Shown: positions 29,749-39,757, counted from the first letter of the stretch. The stretch is DNA of 64,000 nucleotides from Alitibacter langaaensis DSM 22999 (GCF_003096995.1 NZ_QENU01000001.1:248001-312000), one strand, 5' to 3'. Made by a program: numbers and translations. Notes: a model not told the origin generated them from the sequence alone.

Positions 29749-30093
29749 TTAAATGGCAGCAACGCCCCAAATAACAACAATGGTGTAAAGTGCCGCTAAT
29801 CCGTAGAAAATTAAGCCGCTAGCAGGCACATGTACTTTAATATCATGCATACCATGATGTACACGGTGCAAACCTGCCCACATTGGGAAAATGGTGAGCA
29901 CTAATAGCACCAATTTGCCAAACCATGTGCTTGAGAAGGCGATAATGCCATCTGCATCAATAATGCCGAATGGTAATAGCACGCCAAGGATTAGGATTAC
30001 AACAGGGAAAGCAAGACCGCTTACCATACCGCCAGCACTAAACATTAACCATACAGGTGGCTCGTTAGAACGTTGTGGATTTTGATTACTCAT
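29749..30093 (-). CDS. frdD: Fumarate reductase membrane anchor subunit D
   Basis: A 114-residue protein with three membrane helices and the family stretch [18 protein letters not shown] and [15 protein letters not shown], the latter near the quinol site. With FrdC it anchors the FrdAB catalytic dimer to the inner membrane and passes electrons from menaquinol. Last gene of the operon. Confidence 0.96.
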   Translation of the reverse strand: MSNQNPQRSNEPPVWLMFSAGGMVSGLAFPVVILILGVLLPFGIIDADGIIAFSSTWFGKLVLLVLTIFPMWAGLHRVHHGMHDIKVHVPASGLIFYGLAALYTIVVIWGVAAI

Positions 30094-30105
30094 GTTCTTT
30101 GCTCC

Positions 30106-30498
30106 CTAGATAAAGGCTAAAATTAAGCCGATGATTGAAACCACTACAAATAAGCCTTGAAGGGCTTTTTTGATTACTTCTGCTTTAATTCCAGTTGAAC
30201 CTGACATTACTTCGCCGGTCATTTGGAATAAGGTGAAAGCGTGCAATAACATGGCGGCAAGTGAGATTAAGTTTAAAATCACCACGATTGGATTTTGTAA
30301 AAAAGTTACAAAATCTGTCGCAAAGGTGCCTGCGCCTAATGCAAACACACCTTTAAGCAAAACTAAACAGAACCACACGGTTGGCAGCGCAGTGGCTTCA
30401 CGCACCATGTAGAATTTGTAGAAATTCCAACTTTTCCACCAAGTCGGGGTCATTTCGCGTACGTATTTATTACGTTTTGTGGTTAATTCGCTCATCAT
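30106..30498 (-). CDS. frdC: Fumarate reductase membrane anchor subunit C
   Basis: A 130-residue, three-helix anchor subunit (KRNKYVREMTPTWWKSWNFY, YMVREATALPTVWF). It contributes to the menaquinol site. Two ATG codons stand side by side; the second (30495) has better spacing from the AGGGGG site. The gap to frdB is only 6 bases. Confidence 0.95.
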   Translation of the reverse strand: MMSELTTKRNKYVREMTPTWWKSWNFYKFYMVREATALPTVWFCLVLLKGVFALGAGTFATDFVTFLQNPIVVILNLISLAAMLLHAFTLFQMTGEVMSGSTGIKAEVIKKALQGLFVVVSIIGLILAFI

Positions 30499-30504
30499 TT
30501 CCCC

Positions 30505-31272
30505 CTATGCTTTTGGTTTTAACATTGAGATTAAATAGTCTTTGGCACTTTCTAATTTGCCTTGGTTAATTGCCGCGGCAGGGTTTACGTGTTTCGGACA
30601 AACTTCTGAACAAGCGCCAACGAAAGTACAAGACCATACACCGTTTTCACCGTTAATAATTGGCATACGCTCTGCTTTACCATTATCACGGTTGTCTAAA
30701 TTATAACGGTGTGCCATGGTTAATGCGGCAGGGCCTACGAATTCAGGGTTTAAACCAAATTGTGGGCAAGCGGCATAACATAAGCCACAGTTAATACACA
30801 TTGAGAATTGGCGATATTTTTCCAATTGTTTTGGTGTTTGTTTGGTACGGCTTTTCGCAAGTTCAGTATTTGCATGGGGTTGACCATCTAATTCAGGCAT
30901 TTTGTTGCCAATAATATATGGTTTAATGCTTTCTAAACTTTCGATAAAGTGGCTTAAATCCACCACTAAGTCACGCTCAATAGGGAAGTTTGCCAACGCT
31001 TCAATGCGCATATGACCGCTATAGTCACGCAAGAAAGTTTTACATGCTAATTTAGGAATGTTGTTTACCATCATACCGCATGAACCACAGATCGCCATAC
31101 GGCAAGACCAACGGTAAGAAAGATCTGGCTCTAAGCGGTCTTTGATATAGCCTAAGGCATCCAATAAAGAAGTTTGGTTGTCATAAGGCACTTGGTAAGT
31201 GGTTAAATGTGGCTCTTTATCGGTTTCAGGATTGTAACGCAAGATTTCCACGTTCATTATTTGATTCGTCAT
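30505..31272 (-). CDS. frdB: Fumarate reductase iron-sulfur subunit
   Basis: The 255-residue electron-transfer subunit shows three cluster motifs: [13 protein letters not shown] plus a later Cys for [2Fe-2S], [15 protein letters not shown] and [14 protein letters not shown] for the [4Fe-4S] and [3Fe-4S] clusters. It wires the quinol site in FrdCD to FAD in FrdA. AAGGAG lies 8 bases before the ATG. All expected cysteines are present. Confidence 0.97.
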   Translation of the reverse strand: MTNQIMNVEILRYNPETDKEPHLTTYQVPYDNQTSLLDALGYIKDRLEPDLSYRWSCRMAICGSCGMMVNNIPKLACKTFLRDYSGHMRIEALANFPIERDLVVDLSHFIESLESIKPYIIGNKMPELDGQPHANTELAKSRTKQTPKQLEKYRQFSMCINCGLCYAACPQFGLNPEFVGPAALTMAHRYNLDNRDNGKAERMPIINGENGVWSCTFVGACSEVCPKHVNPAAAINQGKLESAKDYLISMLKPKA

Positions 31273-31284
31273 GTTTGCGTCTCC

Positions 31285-33087
31285 TTATGCGTTCTGTGCT
31301 GCGGCAGCTTCTTTTGCTGCTTTTTCTTGCGCTTCAGCTTCAGCACCGTAAACACGTTTTGCAGGTTGCGATTTCGTGATTTTTACAGGGCTGTAGTCAA
31401 TACGAGGTGCATCGTCACCGTTGTAGAAGGCTAATGTATGTTTCAAGTAGTTCACATCATCACGTTCTGTATAGTCTAAACGTTGGTGCGCACCACGGGA
31501 TTCTTTACGGGCAATCGCAGAGTTTGCGATTGATTGGGCAACATCTAAGATGTAGCCTAATTCTACTGTGTAAAGTACGTTCGTGTTGAACACGCTTGAA
31601 CGGTCTTGAATGCGAATACGTTTGAAACGTTCTTTTAATTCCGCAATTTTGTTCACCGCTACTTGCATGCTTGCTTCATCACGATAGATACCACAACCTT
31701 CTTCCATTGCGGTGCCCATTTCTTCACGAATATCTGCCCAGTTTTCTGTGCCTTCTTGGTGATAAAGATCTTCTAAGCGTTTCACTACATCTTGTGCTTG
31801 CGCATCAATCGCTGCTTGGTTACGTGTTTGTGCTTCTGCTGCACGTTGCGCTGCGTGTTCACCCGCAACACGACCTAACACCACTAATTCAGCTAATGAG
31901 TTAGAACCTAAACGGTTTGCACCATGTAAACCTGAAGAGGCACATTCACCCACTGCAAATAAACCTTTAATACGGGTTTCGCTGTTGAAATCGATTTCAA
32001 TACCACCCATGGTGTAATGTACAACAGGGCGCACTGGAATTGGCTCTTTCACAGGATCTACGCCTTCATAGGCGTTAGATAATTCACAAATAAACGGTAA
32101 ACGTTCGTGAAGATAATCCGCACCTAAATGACGTAAATCTAAATGCACTACATCAACGCCTTTGGCGGTTTTTAATGTGTTACCTTTTTTCCATTCTTGC
32201 CAGAATGCTTGTGAAACTTTGTCACGCGGACCTAATTCCATATATTTATTTTCTGGTTTACCGATTGGTGTTTCAGGGCCTAGACCATAATCTTGTAAAT
32301 AGCGATAGCCATCTTTGTTTACCAAAATACCGCCTTCACCACGGCAACCTTCGGTCATTAAAATACCTGTATTTGGAAGACCAGTAGGGTGATATTGCAC
32401 AAATTCCATATCACGAAGTGGCACACCGTGACGATAAGCCATGGATAAACCATCACCTGTTACAATGCCGCCATTGGTATTGAATTTGAATGCACGGCAA
32501 CCACCACCAGTGGCAATAACCACGGCATTCGCGTTGATTTGCACCAATGTGCCTTCCATCATATTCATCGCCACTAAGCCACGAGCATGGCCATCATCAA
32601 CTAAAATATCTAAAACGAAGTGTTCATCAAAACGTTGAATTTGTGGGAATTGGATTGAAGTTTGGAATAGGGTATGAAGCATATGGAAGCCAGTTTTATC
32701 TGCCGCAAACCATGTGCGCTCAATTTTCATACCACCAAAACGGCGTACGTTTACATCGCCATCGGCTTTACGAGACCACGGACAGCCCCAACGCTCTAGT
32801 TGAGTCATTTCCACTGGCGAATGTTGAACGAAATATTCTACAACATCTTGCTCACATAACCAGTCACCACCTGCAACCGTATCTTGGAAGTGTTTGTCGT
32901 AGCTATCTTCATCTTTGATCACTGCTGCGGCACCACCTTCAGCTGCCACAGTATGACTACGCATAGGATAAACTTTTGATACTAAAGCGATTTTTAAGTT
33001 AGGGTTAGCTTCTGCTGCGGCAATAGCGGCACGTAAGCCACCGCCACCAGCACCCACAATCGCAATATCGACATTAACAGTTTGCAC
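31285..33087 (-). CDS. frdA: Fumarate reductase flavoprotein subunit
   Basis: FrdA holds covalently bound FAD and reduces fumarate to succinate in anaerobic respiration. Visible: VDIAIVGAGGGGLRAAIAA (FAD dinucleotide fold), RSHTVAAEGG with the flavin-linking His, and GANRLGSNSLAELVV. I use the GTG at 33087: GGAG sits 9 bases upstream and the protein then begins MQTVNVDIAIVG, like other Haemophilus FrdA, 600 residues. The frame is open to a TTG at 33102, which lies within the ribosome site and is unlikely. First gene of frdABCD, divergent from epmA. Confidence 0.96.
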   Translation of the reverse strand: MQTVNVDIAIVGAGGGGLRAAIAAAEANPNLKIALVSKVYPMRSHTVAAEGGAAAVIKDEDSYDKHFQDTVAGGDWLCEQDVVEYFVQHSPVEMTQLERWGCPWSRKADGDVNVRRFGGMKIERTWFAADKTGFHMLHTLFQTSIQFPQIQRFDEHFVLDILVDDGHARGLVAMNMMEGTLVQINANAVVIATGGGCRAFKFNTNGGIVTGDGLSMAYRHGVPLRDMEFVQYHPTGLPNTGILMTEGCRGEGGILVNKDGYRYLQDYGLGPETPIGKPENKYMELGPRDKVSQAFWQEWKKGNTLKTAKGVDVVHLDLRHLGADYLHERLPFICELSNAYEGVDPVKEPIPVRPVVHYTMGGIEIDFNSETRIKGLFAVGECASSGLHGANRLGSNSLAELVVLGRVAGEHAAQRAAEAQTRNQAAIDAQAQDVVKRLEDLYHQEGTENWADIREEMGTAMEEGCGIYRDEASMQVAVNKIAELKERFKRIRIQDRSSVFNTNVLYTVELGYILDVAQSIANSAIARKESRGAHQRLDYTERDDVNYLKHTLAFYNGDDAPRIDYSPVKITKSQPAKRVYGAEAEAQEKAAKEAAAAQNA

Positions 33088-33233
33088 GATATTCTTCTCC
33101 AATAATAGATAATCAAATTGTCACAAAATATGCAGAAAAATGACCGCACTTTTGTGTTTCCGCAAATATTTTCCCTATTATCGACGGTGATTTCTACCTA
33201 TTTTTCGCTATTTAATCGATTAATTTATCTTTT

Positions 33234-33249
33234 TGTGATCTAACTCAAA
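33234..33249 (-). promoter_or_regulatory. CRP-like site in the frdA/epmA intergenic region
   Basis: TGTGA-TCTAAC-TCAAA matches the CRP consensus at 9 of 10 informative bases. It lies about 150 bases upstream of the frdA start in the 439-base divergent region, which otherwise holds a USS at 33142 and no gene. Confidence 0.5.
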
Positions 33250-33276
33250 AAACAATTTTTTCAAATGCAAAAGATT

Positions 33277-33290
33277 GTTATTCAGATCAA
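33277..33290 (-). promoter_or_regulatory. FNR-like site upstream of frdA
   Basis: GTTAT-TCAG-ATCAA has one perfect and one weaker half of the FNR consensus (8 of 10). frdABCD is a classic FNR target, which supports the call; the distance to frdA (about 195 bases) is long. Confidence 0.45.
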
Positions 33291-33526
33291 TTTATTGTGG
33301 TTATTCCGTATTTAATGCATATTGTGCGTTTGCTTGGAATGCTCAATCTCATTAAAATAGAGCCCGATTTAGCGACGTTTGTTCTAAATATGCAGAGCAA
33401 ATTTTCGCTTTTTTATGAAAAACATATAAAAAATCACGTCATTGATCATCAATCTCATAAACAAAATTTTGTGATTCGGCGTATACTGCGCAAGATTATG
33501 ACATTGTCATTTATTTAGGATAATTT

Positions 33527-34552
33527 ATGCTTGAACAAGAACAACCTAATTCCACTGCTAGCACCGCTGAGTTAAATCCGTTGCTCGAACAAGAACAATG
33601 GCAACCCACGGCTAGCATTGAGAATTTATTAAAACGCGCCAAAATTATTGCAGAATTACGCCAGTTTTTTACCGATCGCGGCGTGTTAGAAGTTGAAACC
33701 CCTGTGTTAAGTGAGTTTGGGGTGACAGACGTTCATCTTTCTACTTTTCAGACAGATTTTATCGCCCCACAAAATGCGCAATCAAAAACTTTGTGGTTAA
33801 ATACCAGCCCCGAATATCACATGAAACGTTTGCTCGCGGCTGGTTCTGGCGCGATTTTTCAGATTTGCCATGTATTCCGCAATGAAGAAGCGGGAAAACG
33901 CCATAATCCCGAATTTACCATGTTAGAGTGGTATCGACCGCACTTTGATATGTATCGTTTGATTAATGAAGTGGATGATCTATTGCAATCAACCCTTGAT
34001 TGTAAACCGATGGAAACAATGAGCTATCAATTTGCTTTTCAGGAATATGTTGGCGTTGATCCGCTTTCTGTGGAACGTCCAATTTTAGTGGAGTTAGCGC
34101 GTAAGTATAATTTTATCTGCAATATCGATGAAGATCGCGACACATTGCTGCAATTTTTGTTTAGTGAAGTGGTTGAGCCTCAAATCGGGAAAGAACGCCC
34201 TGTGGCGATTTATCATTTCCCTGCCACCCAAGCCGCATTGGCGCAAATTAGTTCGGAAGATCATCGCGTTGCTGAGCGGTTTGAAGTGTATTATAAAGGC
34301 TTAGAACTCGCCAATGGGTTCCATGAACTGACCGATGCACAAGAACAGTTGCGCCGCTTTGAACAAGATAATCAACAGCGCGAAAAATTAGGCTTGCCGC
34401 AACGTGAAATTGATCACCGTTTCTTGGCTTCATTGCGCGCAGGAATGCCGAATACTTCAGGCGTGGCTTTAGGGATTGACCGTTTATTAATGATTGCGCT
34501 TGGAGCGGAACGCATTGAGGATGTGATGGCATTTGGCATTAATAATGCCTAA
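33527..34552 (+). CDS. epmA: Elongation factor P-(R)-beta-lysine ligase
   Basis: EpmA, a class II lysyl-tRNA-synthetase-like enzyme, attaches beta-lysine to elongation factor P. Class II motifs are seen: [36 protein letters not shown] and [22 protein letters not shown] is 6 bases before the ATG. At 341 residues it is about 16-18 longer than usual, because the first codons carry a duplicated 18-codon unit (LEQEQ..TAS). The gene is divergent from frdA, the same neighbourhood as in E. coli. Confidence 0.95.
   Translation: MLEQEQPNSTASTAELNPLLEQEQWQPTASIENLLKRAKIIAELRQFFTDRGVLEVETPVLSEFGVTDVHLSTFQTDFIAPQNAQSKTLWLNTSPEYHMKRLLAAGSGAIFQICHVFRNEEAGKRHNPEFTMLEWYRPHFDMYRLINEVDDLLQSTLDCKPMETMSYQFAFQEYVGVDPLSVERPILVELARKYNFICNIDEDRDTLLQFLFSEVVEPQIGKERPVAIYHFPATQAALAQISSEDHRVAERFEVYYKGLELANGFHELTDAQEQLRRFEQDNQQREKLGLPQREIDHRFLASLRAGMPNTSGVALGIDRLLMIALGAERIEDVMAFGINNA
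33530..33637 (+). repeat. 54-base tandem duplication inside the start of epmA
   Basis: Units 33530-33583 and 33584-33637 both contain GAACAAGAACAA and, 24 bases on, GCTAGC at exactly 54-base spacing. They translate as [11 protein letters not shown] and [11 protein letters not shown], so reading frame is kept. The unit next to the core domain resembles the normal family start; the first one is the extra copy. Confidence 0.75.
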
Positions 34553-34566
34553 AGTGCGGTCAAAAA

Positions 34567-34607
34567 AATGCGCGTTTTTCAACTGATTGATAACGCGCAT
34601 TTTTTAT
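34567..34607. terminator. Terminator after epmA
   Basis: AATGCGCGTT (34567-34576) and AACGCGCATT (34592-34601) form a perfect stem followed by TTTTATTTTC. A USS lies just before it (34553). It may serve the convergent phosphoesterase gene too. Confidence 0.85.
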
Positions 34608-34617
34608 TTTCTTGTGC

Positions 34618-35709
34618 TTATTTCCCTTGCACATCAATAATTAACACTTCAGATTGCGAGCCTAAACGCAGTGGTACACCCCAAAATCCGTAACCAGAAG
34701 TGACAAAATAATGTCCGTGGCCAAGCTGTTTATAACCATAGGACAAGTCGTACATCAACTGCGTGAACACATTAGCAGGAAAAATTTGCCCTTTGTGAGT
34801 ATGCCCCGAAACTTGTAAATCAATAGGGAGCTTGCTGTGCTTAATGACATCATCAGGACGATGATCCATTAAAAATACTGGCAAACTCGTGTTTACGGTT
34901 TTAAGCAGCTGCTCAGTTTCTGGTCGATTTGGCGCCAAATTATCATTTCGCCCAATAAGGGTAAACTGTCCGTTGACTACAACGCTTTCATCTTCGAGTA
35001 ATTTTAATCCCGCCTTGCGAACTTCAGTTTCAATACGTTTTTGATCACCAAAGAAATCATGATTGCCAAGTGTGGCGTAAACTCCTAATGGTGCTTGTAA
35101 TTTGGCTAAATGCGGTTGCATTTTTTCCGCTAAATAGGCATTGACGTTATCATCCATAATGTCGCCAGGAAGTAGGATTAAATCCACTTTTTCACGGTTA
35201 AAAATATCCGCAAGCTCGTCTAATTGTTTGCCGCCAAAGAGAGTGCCTAAATGGAAATCACTTGCCACGCCAATGCGCAACGGTTGCAATGTTTTATCAA
35301 TGCTGATTTGGTAATGTAGGATATGCGGCGTATAAGCATTATAGAGACTTAGCACAAATAAACCGATTAGGGTTAGCGGATAACAGTAACGCAAAGTGCG
35401 GTTAAAAATGAGCGAGTTTTCCCATTTATGCCCCAATTTTGCCAAAACAAAACAAGCCAAACTGCTGAATGCGCTATAAAGTAAGAAGACTAGAATCCAA
35501 GCGCTGAGACGAAAGTGAGGGAAAATGCGGAGAATGGTGAGAAAAATAATGCTATTGGCGACAACAAAGATAAGCACTGAAAGCGCAAGGCGTGCTTTTT
35601 TGCTGATTAAATCTTGCAGAAACCAACGTAAAGTGCGGTCAAAAATGAACAAAAATAATTGCAAAACCAGCGCAATAACGCCAAAGATGATGTAATAACG
35701 AAGTTCCAT
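34618..35709 (-). CDS. Membrane-anchored metallophosphoesterase
   Basis: The 363-residue protein has four to five membrane spans in the first 130 residues, then a calcineurin-like phosphoesterase domain with all metal motifs: SDFHLG, LLPGDIMDD, LGNHDFFGD and SGHTHKGQ. The family includes YkuE/YaeI-type enzymes that act on lipid-linked phosphates such as UDP-diacylglucosamine; the substrate here is unknown. It lies between epmA and the tRNA-Cys gene as a single gene, with two USS copies in its 5' third. Confidence 0.88.
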   Translation of the reverse strand: MELRYYIIFGVIALVLQLFLFIFDRTLRWFLQDLISKKARLALSVLIFVVANSIIFLTILRIFPHFRLSAWILVFLLYSAFSSLACFVLAKLGHKWENSLIFNRTLRYCYPLTLIGLFVLSLYNAYTPHILHYQISIDKTLQPLRIGVASDFHLGTLFGGKQLDELADIFNREKVDLILLPGDIMDDNVNAYLAEKMQPHLAKLQAPLGVYATLGNHDFFGDQKRIETEVRKAGLKLLEDESVVVNGQFTLIGRNDNLAPNRPETEQLLKTVNTSLPVFLMDHRPDDVIKHSKLPIDLQVSGHTHKGQIFPANVFTQLMYDLSYGYKQLGHGHYFVTSGYGFWGVPLRLGSQSEVLIIDVQGK

Positions 35710-35728
35710 AAATTTTAGATATAAAAAA

Positions 35729-35746
35729 AGCCGCTATTGCGACCGA
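35729..35746 (-). terminator. Short terminator after tRNA-Cys
   Basis: On the minus strand GTCGC, loop AATA, GCGGC (one G-T pair) is followed by TTTTTTT. Stem is only 5 pairs. Confidence 0.5.
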
Positions 35747-35763
35747 TAAAAATTCTTTTGGAA

Positions 35764-35837
35764 TGGAGGCGTGTCCCGGAGTCGAACCGAGCTACATGGA
35801 TTTGCAATCCAGTGCATAACCGCTTTGCTAACACGCC
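35764..35837 (-). tRNA. tRNA-Cys (GCA anticodon)
   Basis: A 74-base cloverleaf on the minus strand: acceptor GGCGTGT pairs with ACACGCC, then TCCA with encoded CCA; anticodon arm CTGGATTGCAAATCCAT has GCA; T-arm CTCGGTTCGACTCCGGG. Confidence 0.97.
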
Positions 35838-35872
35838 GTTAAATTATTGCCTTTAAATTTTTGCGTTCAGAT

Positions 35873-35898
35873 ACAAAAAAAAACACCTTTCGGTGCTA
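35873..35898 (-). terminator. Terminator of the tRNA-Gly/tRNA-Leu unit
   Basis: On the minus strand AGCACCGAAAGGTGTTTTTTT: CACC and GGTG pair around GAAA, followed by a run of about ten T. It separates Leu from the downstream Cys gene. Confidence 0.8.
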
Positions 35899-35926
35899 TT
35901 TGTTGATTTAATACCTTAGTATTAAA

Positions 35927-36013
35927 TGGTGCCCGAGGCCAGACTTGAACTGGCACGCCCCGAAAGGCGAGGGATTTTAAATCCCTTGCGTCTACCGATT
36001 CCGCCACTCGGGC
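35927..36013 (-). tRNA. tRNA-Leu (TAA anticodon)
   Basis: An 87-base class II tRNA on the minus strand: acceptor GCCCGAG with CTCGGGC and encoded ACCA, anticodon loop with TAA (GGGATTTAAAATCCC), long variable arm CGCCTTTCGGGGCG, T-arm GCCAGTTCAAGTCTGGC. Confidence 0.97.
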
Positions 36014-36055
36014 ACAACGCGTTTTATTTTTGCATTTTCATTCTCTTTTCGAGAA

Positions 36056-36131
<76 letters not shown>

Positions 36132-36368
36132 GTCATTTTCAGCTTGTCGCTGTCAACGGATGTGCATTCTACGGATTTTCGATTTAGTGTCAACAACAAT
36201 TTAGAAAAAAATATTAAATTCTTTTCGTTTGCTTATAAAAAATGCAAATTAGCTAAAAATGATACAAAAAAGTGTGAAATTTTCTGCAACGAAAAATCGC
36301 TTTAAACCGACCGCACTTTATGCCACAATGCGTTCACAATAAATTTCGGAAATGAATTAGGTAAATAT

Positions 36369-37478
36369 ATGACAAAAGAATACGCTTTAGACACGATATT
36401 AGCCCAAGCGGGCAACCGTACTGATCCTCGTACAGGTGCGGTTTCAACCCCTATTTTCCTTTCAACGGCTTATGGGCACCATGGCATTGGCGAAAGCACG
36501 GGTTTTGATTATACCCGCACGAAAAACCCAACACGTTTAGTCTTAGAAGAAACCATGGCTAAATTGGACGGTGGCGATGCGGCTTTTGCCTTTGCTTCAG
36601 GTATGGCGGCAATTCAAGTATTAATGACATTATTTACTGCGCCCGATGAATGGATTGTATCAAGTGATGTGTATGGTGGCACATATCGTTTATTGGATTT
36701 CTTGTCGAAAAATAACAATAGCGTCAAACCAGTTTATGTGGATACCGCATCGGTTGAAGCCATTGAAGCCGCGATTACGCCAAACACCAAAGCGATTTTC
36801 GTAGAAACGCCATCAAATCCATTGATGCAAGAATGTGATGTAGCGGCTATTTCAAAAGTGGCGAAAAAACATAATTTATTGTTCATTGTAGATAACACAT
36901 TCTTAACACCAGTGCTATTTCGCCCAATGGATGAAGGCGCTGACATCACGGTTTATAGCGGCACAAAATATATCGCGGGGCATAATGATGTGCTAGCCGG
37001 TTTCATTGTTGCGAAAGGCAAAGAACTTTGTGAGCGCATTTTCTATATTCAAAATGGTGCAGGGGCAGTGTTATCGCCGTTTGATTCATTTTTGACCGTT
37101 CGCGGAATGAAAACCCTTTCTTTGCGAATGAAACGTCATCAAGAAAATGCGCAAGAAATTGCAAAATTCTTAAGCGAACAACCTCAAGTGAAAGATGTTT
37201 TATATGCCAATAAGGGCGGTATGTTATCCTTCCGTTTACAAGACGAAAACTGGGTAAATCCATTCTTAAAAGCGATTAAATTAATTACCTTTGCGGAAAG
37301 TTTAGGCGGAACGGAAAGTTTTATCACCTACCCATCGACACAAACGCACATGGATATTCCCGAAGCTGAGCGTATTGCGCGTGGGGTAACAAATGATCTC
37401 TTGCGTTTTTCTGTCGGTTTAGAAGATGCAGAAGATATTAAAGCAGATCTATTACAAGCCTTTTCCCAATTGAAATAG
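36369..37478 (+). CDS. metB: Cystathionine gamma-synthase
   Basis: A 369-residue PLP enzyme of the Cys/Met metabolism family that joins cysteine to an activated homoserine in methionine synthesis. Motifs: YTRTKNPTR, FASGMAAIQVLM, FVETPSNPLM, VDNTFLTP and the PLP lysine in VYSGTKYIAGHND. The match to Haemophilus MetB and the trx neighbour support gamma-synthase, though cystathionine beta- or gamma-lyase members look similar. No clear Met box is seen upstream. A weak hairpin (37488-37509) without T-run follows. Confidence 0.88.
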   Translation: MTKEYALDTILAQAGNRTDPRTGAVSTPIFLSTAYGHHGIGESTGFDYTRTKNPTRLVLEETMAKLDGGDAAFAFASGMAAIQVLMTLFTAPDEWIVSSDVYGGTYRLLDFLSKNNNSVKPVYVDTASVEAIEAAITPNTKAIFVETPSNPLMQECDVAAISKVAKKHNLLFIVDNTFLTPVLFRPMDEGADITVYSGTKYIAGHNDVLAGFIVAKGKELCERIFYIQNGAGAVLSPFDSFLTVRGMKTLSLRMKRHQENAQEIAKFLSEQPQVKDVLYANKGGMLSFRLQDENWVNPFLKAIKLITFAESLGGTESFITYPSTQTHMDIPEAERIARGVTNDLLRFSVGLEDAEDIKADLLQAFSQLK

Positions 37479-37663
37479 TTCTTATTAGAGTGGGCTTGTT
37501 GGCTCACTCATATTCAAAATGTAAAGGTTTTACAAATTGCAGTGATTAATTGACCCAAAGTGCGGTTAAAATTACACTAATTTTCAACTAAATCGCTTCG
37601 GCGCTTGAAATTAACAAATAGGTTCTCATTTATTGGGAACACTCATTAGAAAAGGAAAGAAAA

Positions 37664-37987
37664 ATGGCAGAAGTATTTCATGCAACAGACGCATCATTTG
37701 AAGCAGACGTATTAAACGCAGGTGTTCCTGTATTATTAGATTTTTGGGCGCCTTGGTGTGGCCCATGCCGCATGGTAGGCCCAATCTTAGAAGATTTGGC
37801 CGCGGAATATGGCGATAAAGTCAAAATCGTTAAAATGAATATTGATGAAAACCAAGGCACACCCGCACAATTTGGCGTGCGCAGCATCCCAACTTTATTA
37901 CTTTTTAAAGACGGTAAACTCGTTGCAACACAAGTTGGCGCATTACCGAAAAATCAATTAGCGAGTTTTGTTAATCAAGCTCTTTAA
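37664..37987 (+). CDS. trxA: Thioredoxin
   Basis: A 107-residue thioredoxin with the redox motif WCGPC in [16 protein letters not shown], the buried [20 protein letters not shown] and the cis-Pro loop [11 protein letters not shown]. It acts as a cytoplasmic disulfide reductant. AAAGGAAAG precedes the ATG. Single gene with its own promoter region (37479-37663, containing a USS) and terminator. Confidence 0.97.
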   Translation: MAEVFHATDASFEADVLNAGVPVLLDFWAPWCGPCRMVGPILEDLAAEYGDKVKIVKMNIDENQGTPAQFGVRSIPTLLLFKDGKLVATQVGALPKNQLASFVNQAL

Positions 37988-38002
37988 TTTTGTATGAGCG
38001 AT

Positions 38003-38032
38003 AAAAATCCCGACAAGTTCGGGATTTTTTGT
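38003..38032 (+). terminator. Terminator after trxA
   Basis: AAATCCCGA and TCGGGATTT pair around CAAGT, followed by a T-run and GTTTTT. The following ~195 bases before the next gene carry no feature I can identify. Confidence 0.88.
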
Positions 38033-38228
38033 TTTTAATCGGCGATATTTTATTCATACCTATTGATTACTGATTTTGGGCTTCGCCAAAGTCAATGTGA
38101 AATGGCTGTTCGAGCATATTTCTCTATGCTTTAAGCATTGATGAATGCAATTTGCGTTCAGCGTTAACCCGTGCTATCGTGACCAGCACATCACTTATTC
38201 ATCTCATTTTTTGTAAGGATTTTCTAAA

Positions 38229-38576
38229 ATGATCACTGTTTATGGTATTAAAAATTGCGATACGGTAAAAAAAGCCTTGAAATGGCTTGCGGCGAATAAT
38301 ATTGAACATAAATTGCACGATTATCGTGTAGAGGGTTTAGATGCAAATTTTCTGGTTCAGGCAGAAAGCCAATTTGGTTGGCAAGCCTTAGTGAATAAAC
38401 GCAGCACCACTTGGCGTAATCTTGATGACAATCTCAAAAAAACGCTTGATAAATCGACCGCACTTCAAGTGCTCGCCGAACAACCTACCTTGATCAAACG
38501 CCCAATTATTCTGCAAGATGGCATCGCCCTAATTGGATTTGATGAAAAAGAATATGCGCAAGCGCTAACCGCTTAG
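38229..38576 (+). CDS. ArsC/Spx-like protein (YffB family)
   Basis: A 115-residue thioredoxin-fold protein with the N-terminal GIKNCDTVKKALKWL; only one cysteine stands in the active-site loop, and TLIKRPII matches the family's substrate-side loop. YffB-type proteins resemble arsenate reductase but are thought to be glutathione-dependent thiol reductases; true arsenate reduction is unlikely. It is 48 bases ahead of dapE, a conserved neighbourhood (yffB-dapE). Confidence 0.88.
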   Translation: MITVYGIKNCDTVKKALKWLAANNIEHKLHDYRVEGLDANFLVQAESQFGWQALVNKRSTTWRNLDDNLKKTLDKSTALQVLAEQPTLIKRPIILQDGIALIGFDEKEYAQALTA

Positions 38577-38624
38577 CATCGTTCGCTTTTTAATTTATCA
38601 CTGCTCTTTATCTCGGAAAAATAA

Positions 38625-39755
38625 ATGAAAAATAACATTATCAATCTTGCGCAAGATTTAATCCGCCGTCCGTCAATTTCGCCTGATGATCAAGGCTGTC
38701 AGCAAATGATCGCAGAACGTTTGGCAAAATTAGGTTTTACCATTGAATGGATGAACTTTGGTGAAACCACTAATTTATGGGCAAAACACGGTTCCAATAA
38801 GCCTATTGTTGCTTTTGCAGGGCATACTGATGTTGTGCCGACAGGCGATGAAAGCCAATGGCAGTATCCGCCGTTTTCTGCAGAAATCGTGGACGATTTG
38901 TTATATGGTCGCGGGGCGGCAGATATGAAAGGTTCTCTTGCGTCTATGATTGTCGCCGCGGAAGAATATGTTAAAGCCAATCCCGATCATTCTGGCACCA
39001 TTGCCTTTTTAATTACTTCAGATGAAGAAGCCGCAGCGAAAGATGGCACCACAAAAGTGGTTGATGCCTTAATGGCGCGTGGTGAAAATATTGATTATTG
39101 CATGGTGGGAGAACCCTCAAGCAGCCAGAAACTCGGGGATATTGTGAAAAATGGCCGCCGCGGTTCGATTACGGGTAATCTATATATTAAAGGCATTCAA
39201 GGGCATGTGGCGTATCCTCATTTGGCGGATAATCCAGTACATAAAGCCGCAGGATTTCTGCAAGAATTAACCACTTATCAATGGGATCAGGGCAATGAAT
39301 TTTTCCCGCCAACGAGTTTGCAAATTGCCAATATTCATGCAGGAACGGGCTCGAATAATGTGATCCCAGGGGAGCTTTATGTGCAATTTAATTTGCGTTA
39401 TTGCACCGAAGTCACTGATGAAGTCATCAAAACTAAAGTAGCTGAAATGCTAGAAAAATATAATTTGAACTATCACATTGAGTGGAATTTATCGGGCAAA
39501 CCGTTCTTAACCAAACCGAATAAACTGGTGAAAGCGGTGGTGGAGAGTTTGGAGCAAATCGCGGGTATTTCGCCGAAATTGGATACAGGAGGCGGCACGT
39601 CTGATGCACGTTTTATCGCGCTAATGGGCGGCGAAGTGGTGGAATTAGGCCCGCTTAATGCCACGATTCATAAGGTGAACGAATGCGTAAATATCAGCCA
39701 TTTAGCAACCTTAGGCGAGGTGTATAAACAAATGTTAGTGAATTTATTGGATTAA
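38625..39755 (+). CDS. dapE: Succinyl-diaminopimelate desuccinylase
   Basis: DapE removes succinate from N-succinyl-LL-DAP in lysine and peptidoglycan precursor synthesis. The 376-residue M20 enzyme shows [13 protein letters not shown] (zinc His), [14 protein letters not shown] (bridging Asp), [12 protein letters not shown] (catalytic Glu) and [10 protein letters not shown] (C-terminal zinc His in IHKVNEC region). Length is normal. It follows yffB and overlaps nothing; the next gene starts 2 bases after its stop. Confidence 0.97.
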   Translation: MKNNIINLAQDLIRRPSISPDDQGCQQMIAERLAKLGFTIEWMNFGETTNLWAKHGSNKPIVAFAGHTDVVPTGDESQWQYPPFSAEIVDDLLYGRGAADMKGSLASMIVAAEEYVKANPDHSGTIAFLITSDEEAAAKDGTTKVVDALMARGENIDYCMVGEPSSSQKLGDIVKNGRRGSITGNLYIKGIQGHVAYPHLADNPVHKAAGFLQELTTYQWDQGNEFFPPTSLQIANIHAGTGSNNVIPGELYVQFNLRYCTEVTDEVIKTKVAEMLEKYNLNYHIEWNLSGKPFLTKPNKLVKAVVESLEQIAGISPKLDTGGGTSDARFIALMGGEVVELGPLNATIHKVNECVNISHLATLGEVYKQMLVNLLD

Positions 39756-39757
39756 AT

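Noticed and set aside
33441-33453. ATTGATCATCAAT palindrome as an FNR site
   Set aside because: Both FNR half-sites are there, but only one base separates them instead of four, so FNR would not bind it in the usual way.
33297-33518. Small plus-strand open frame between frdA and epmA
   Set aside because: It lies in the divergent regulatory region, has no ribosome site or recognisable sequence, and its AT-rich composition fits chance.
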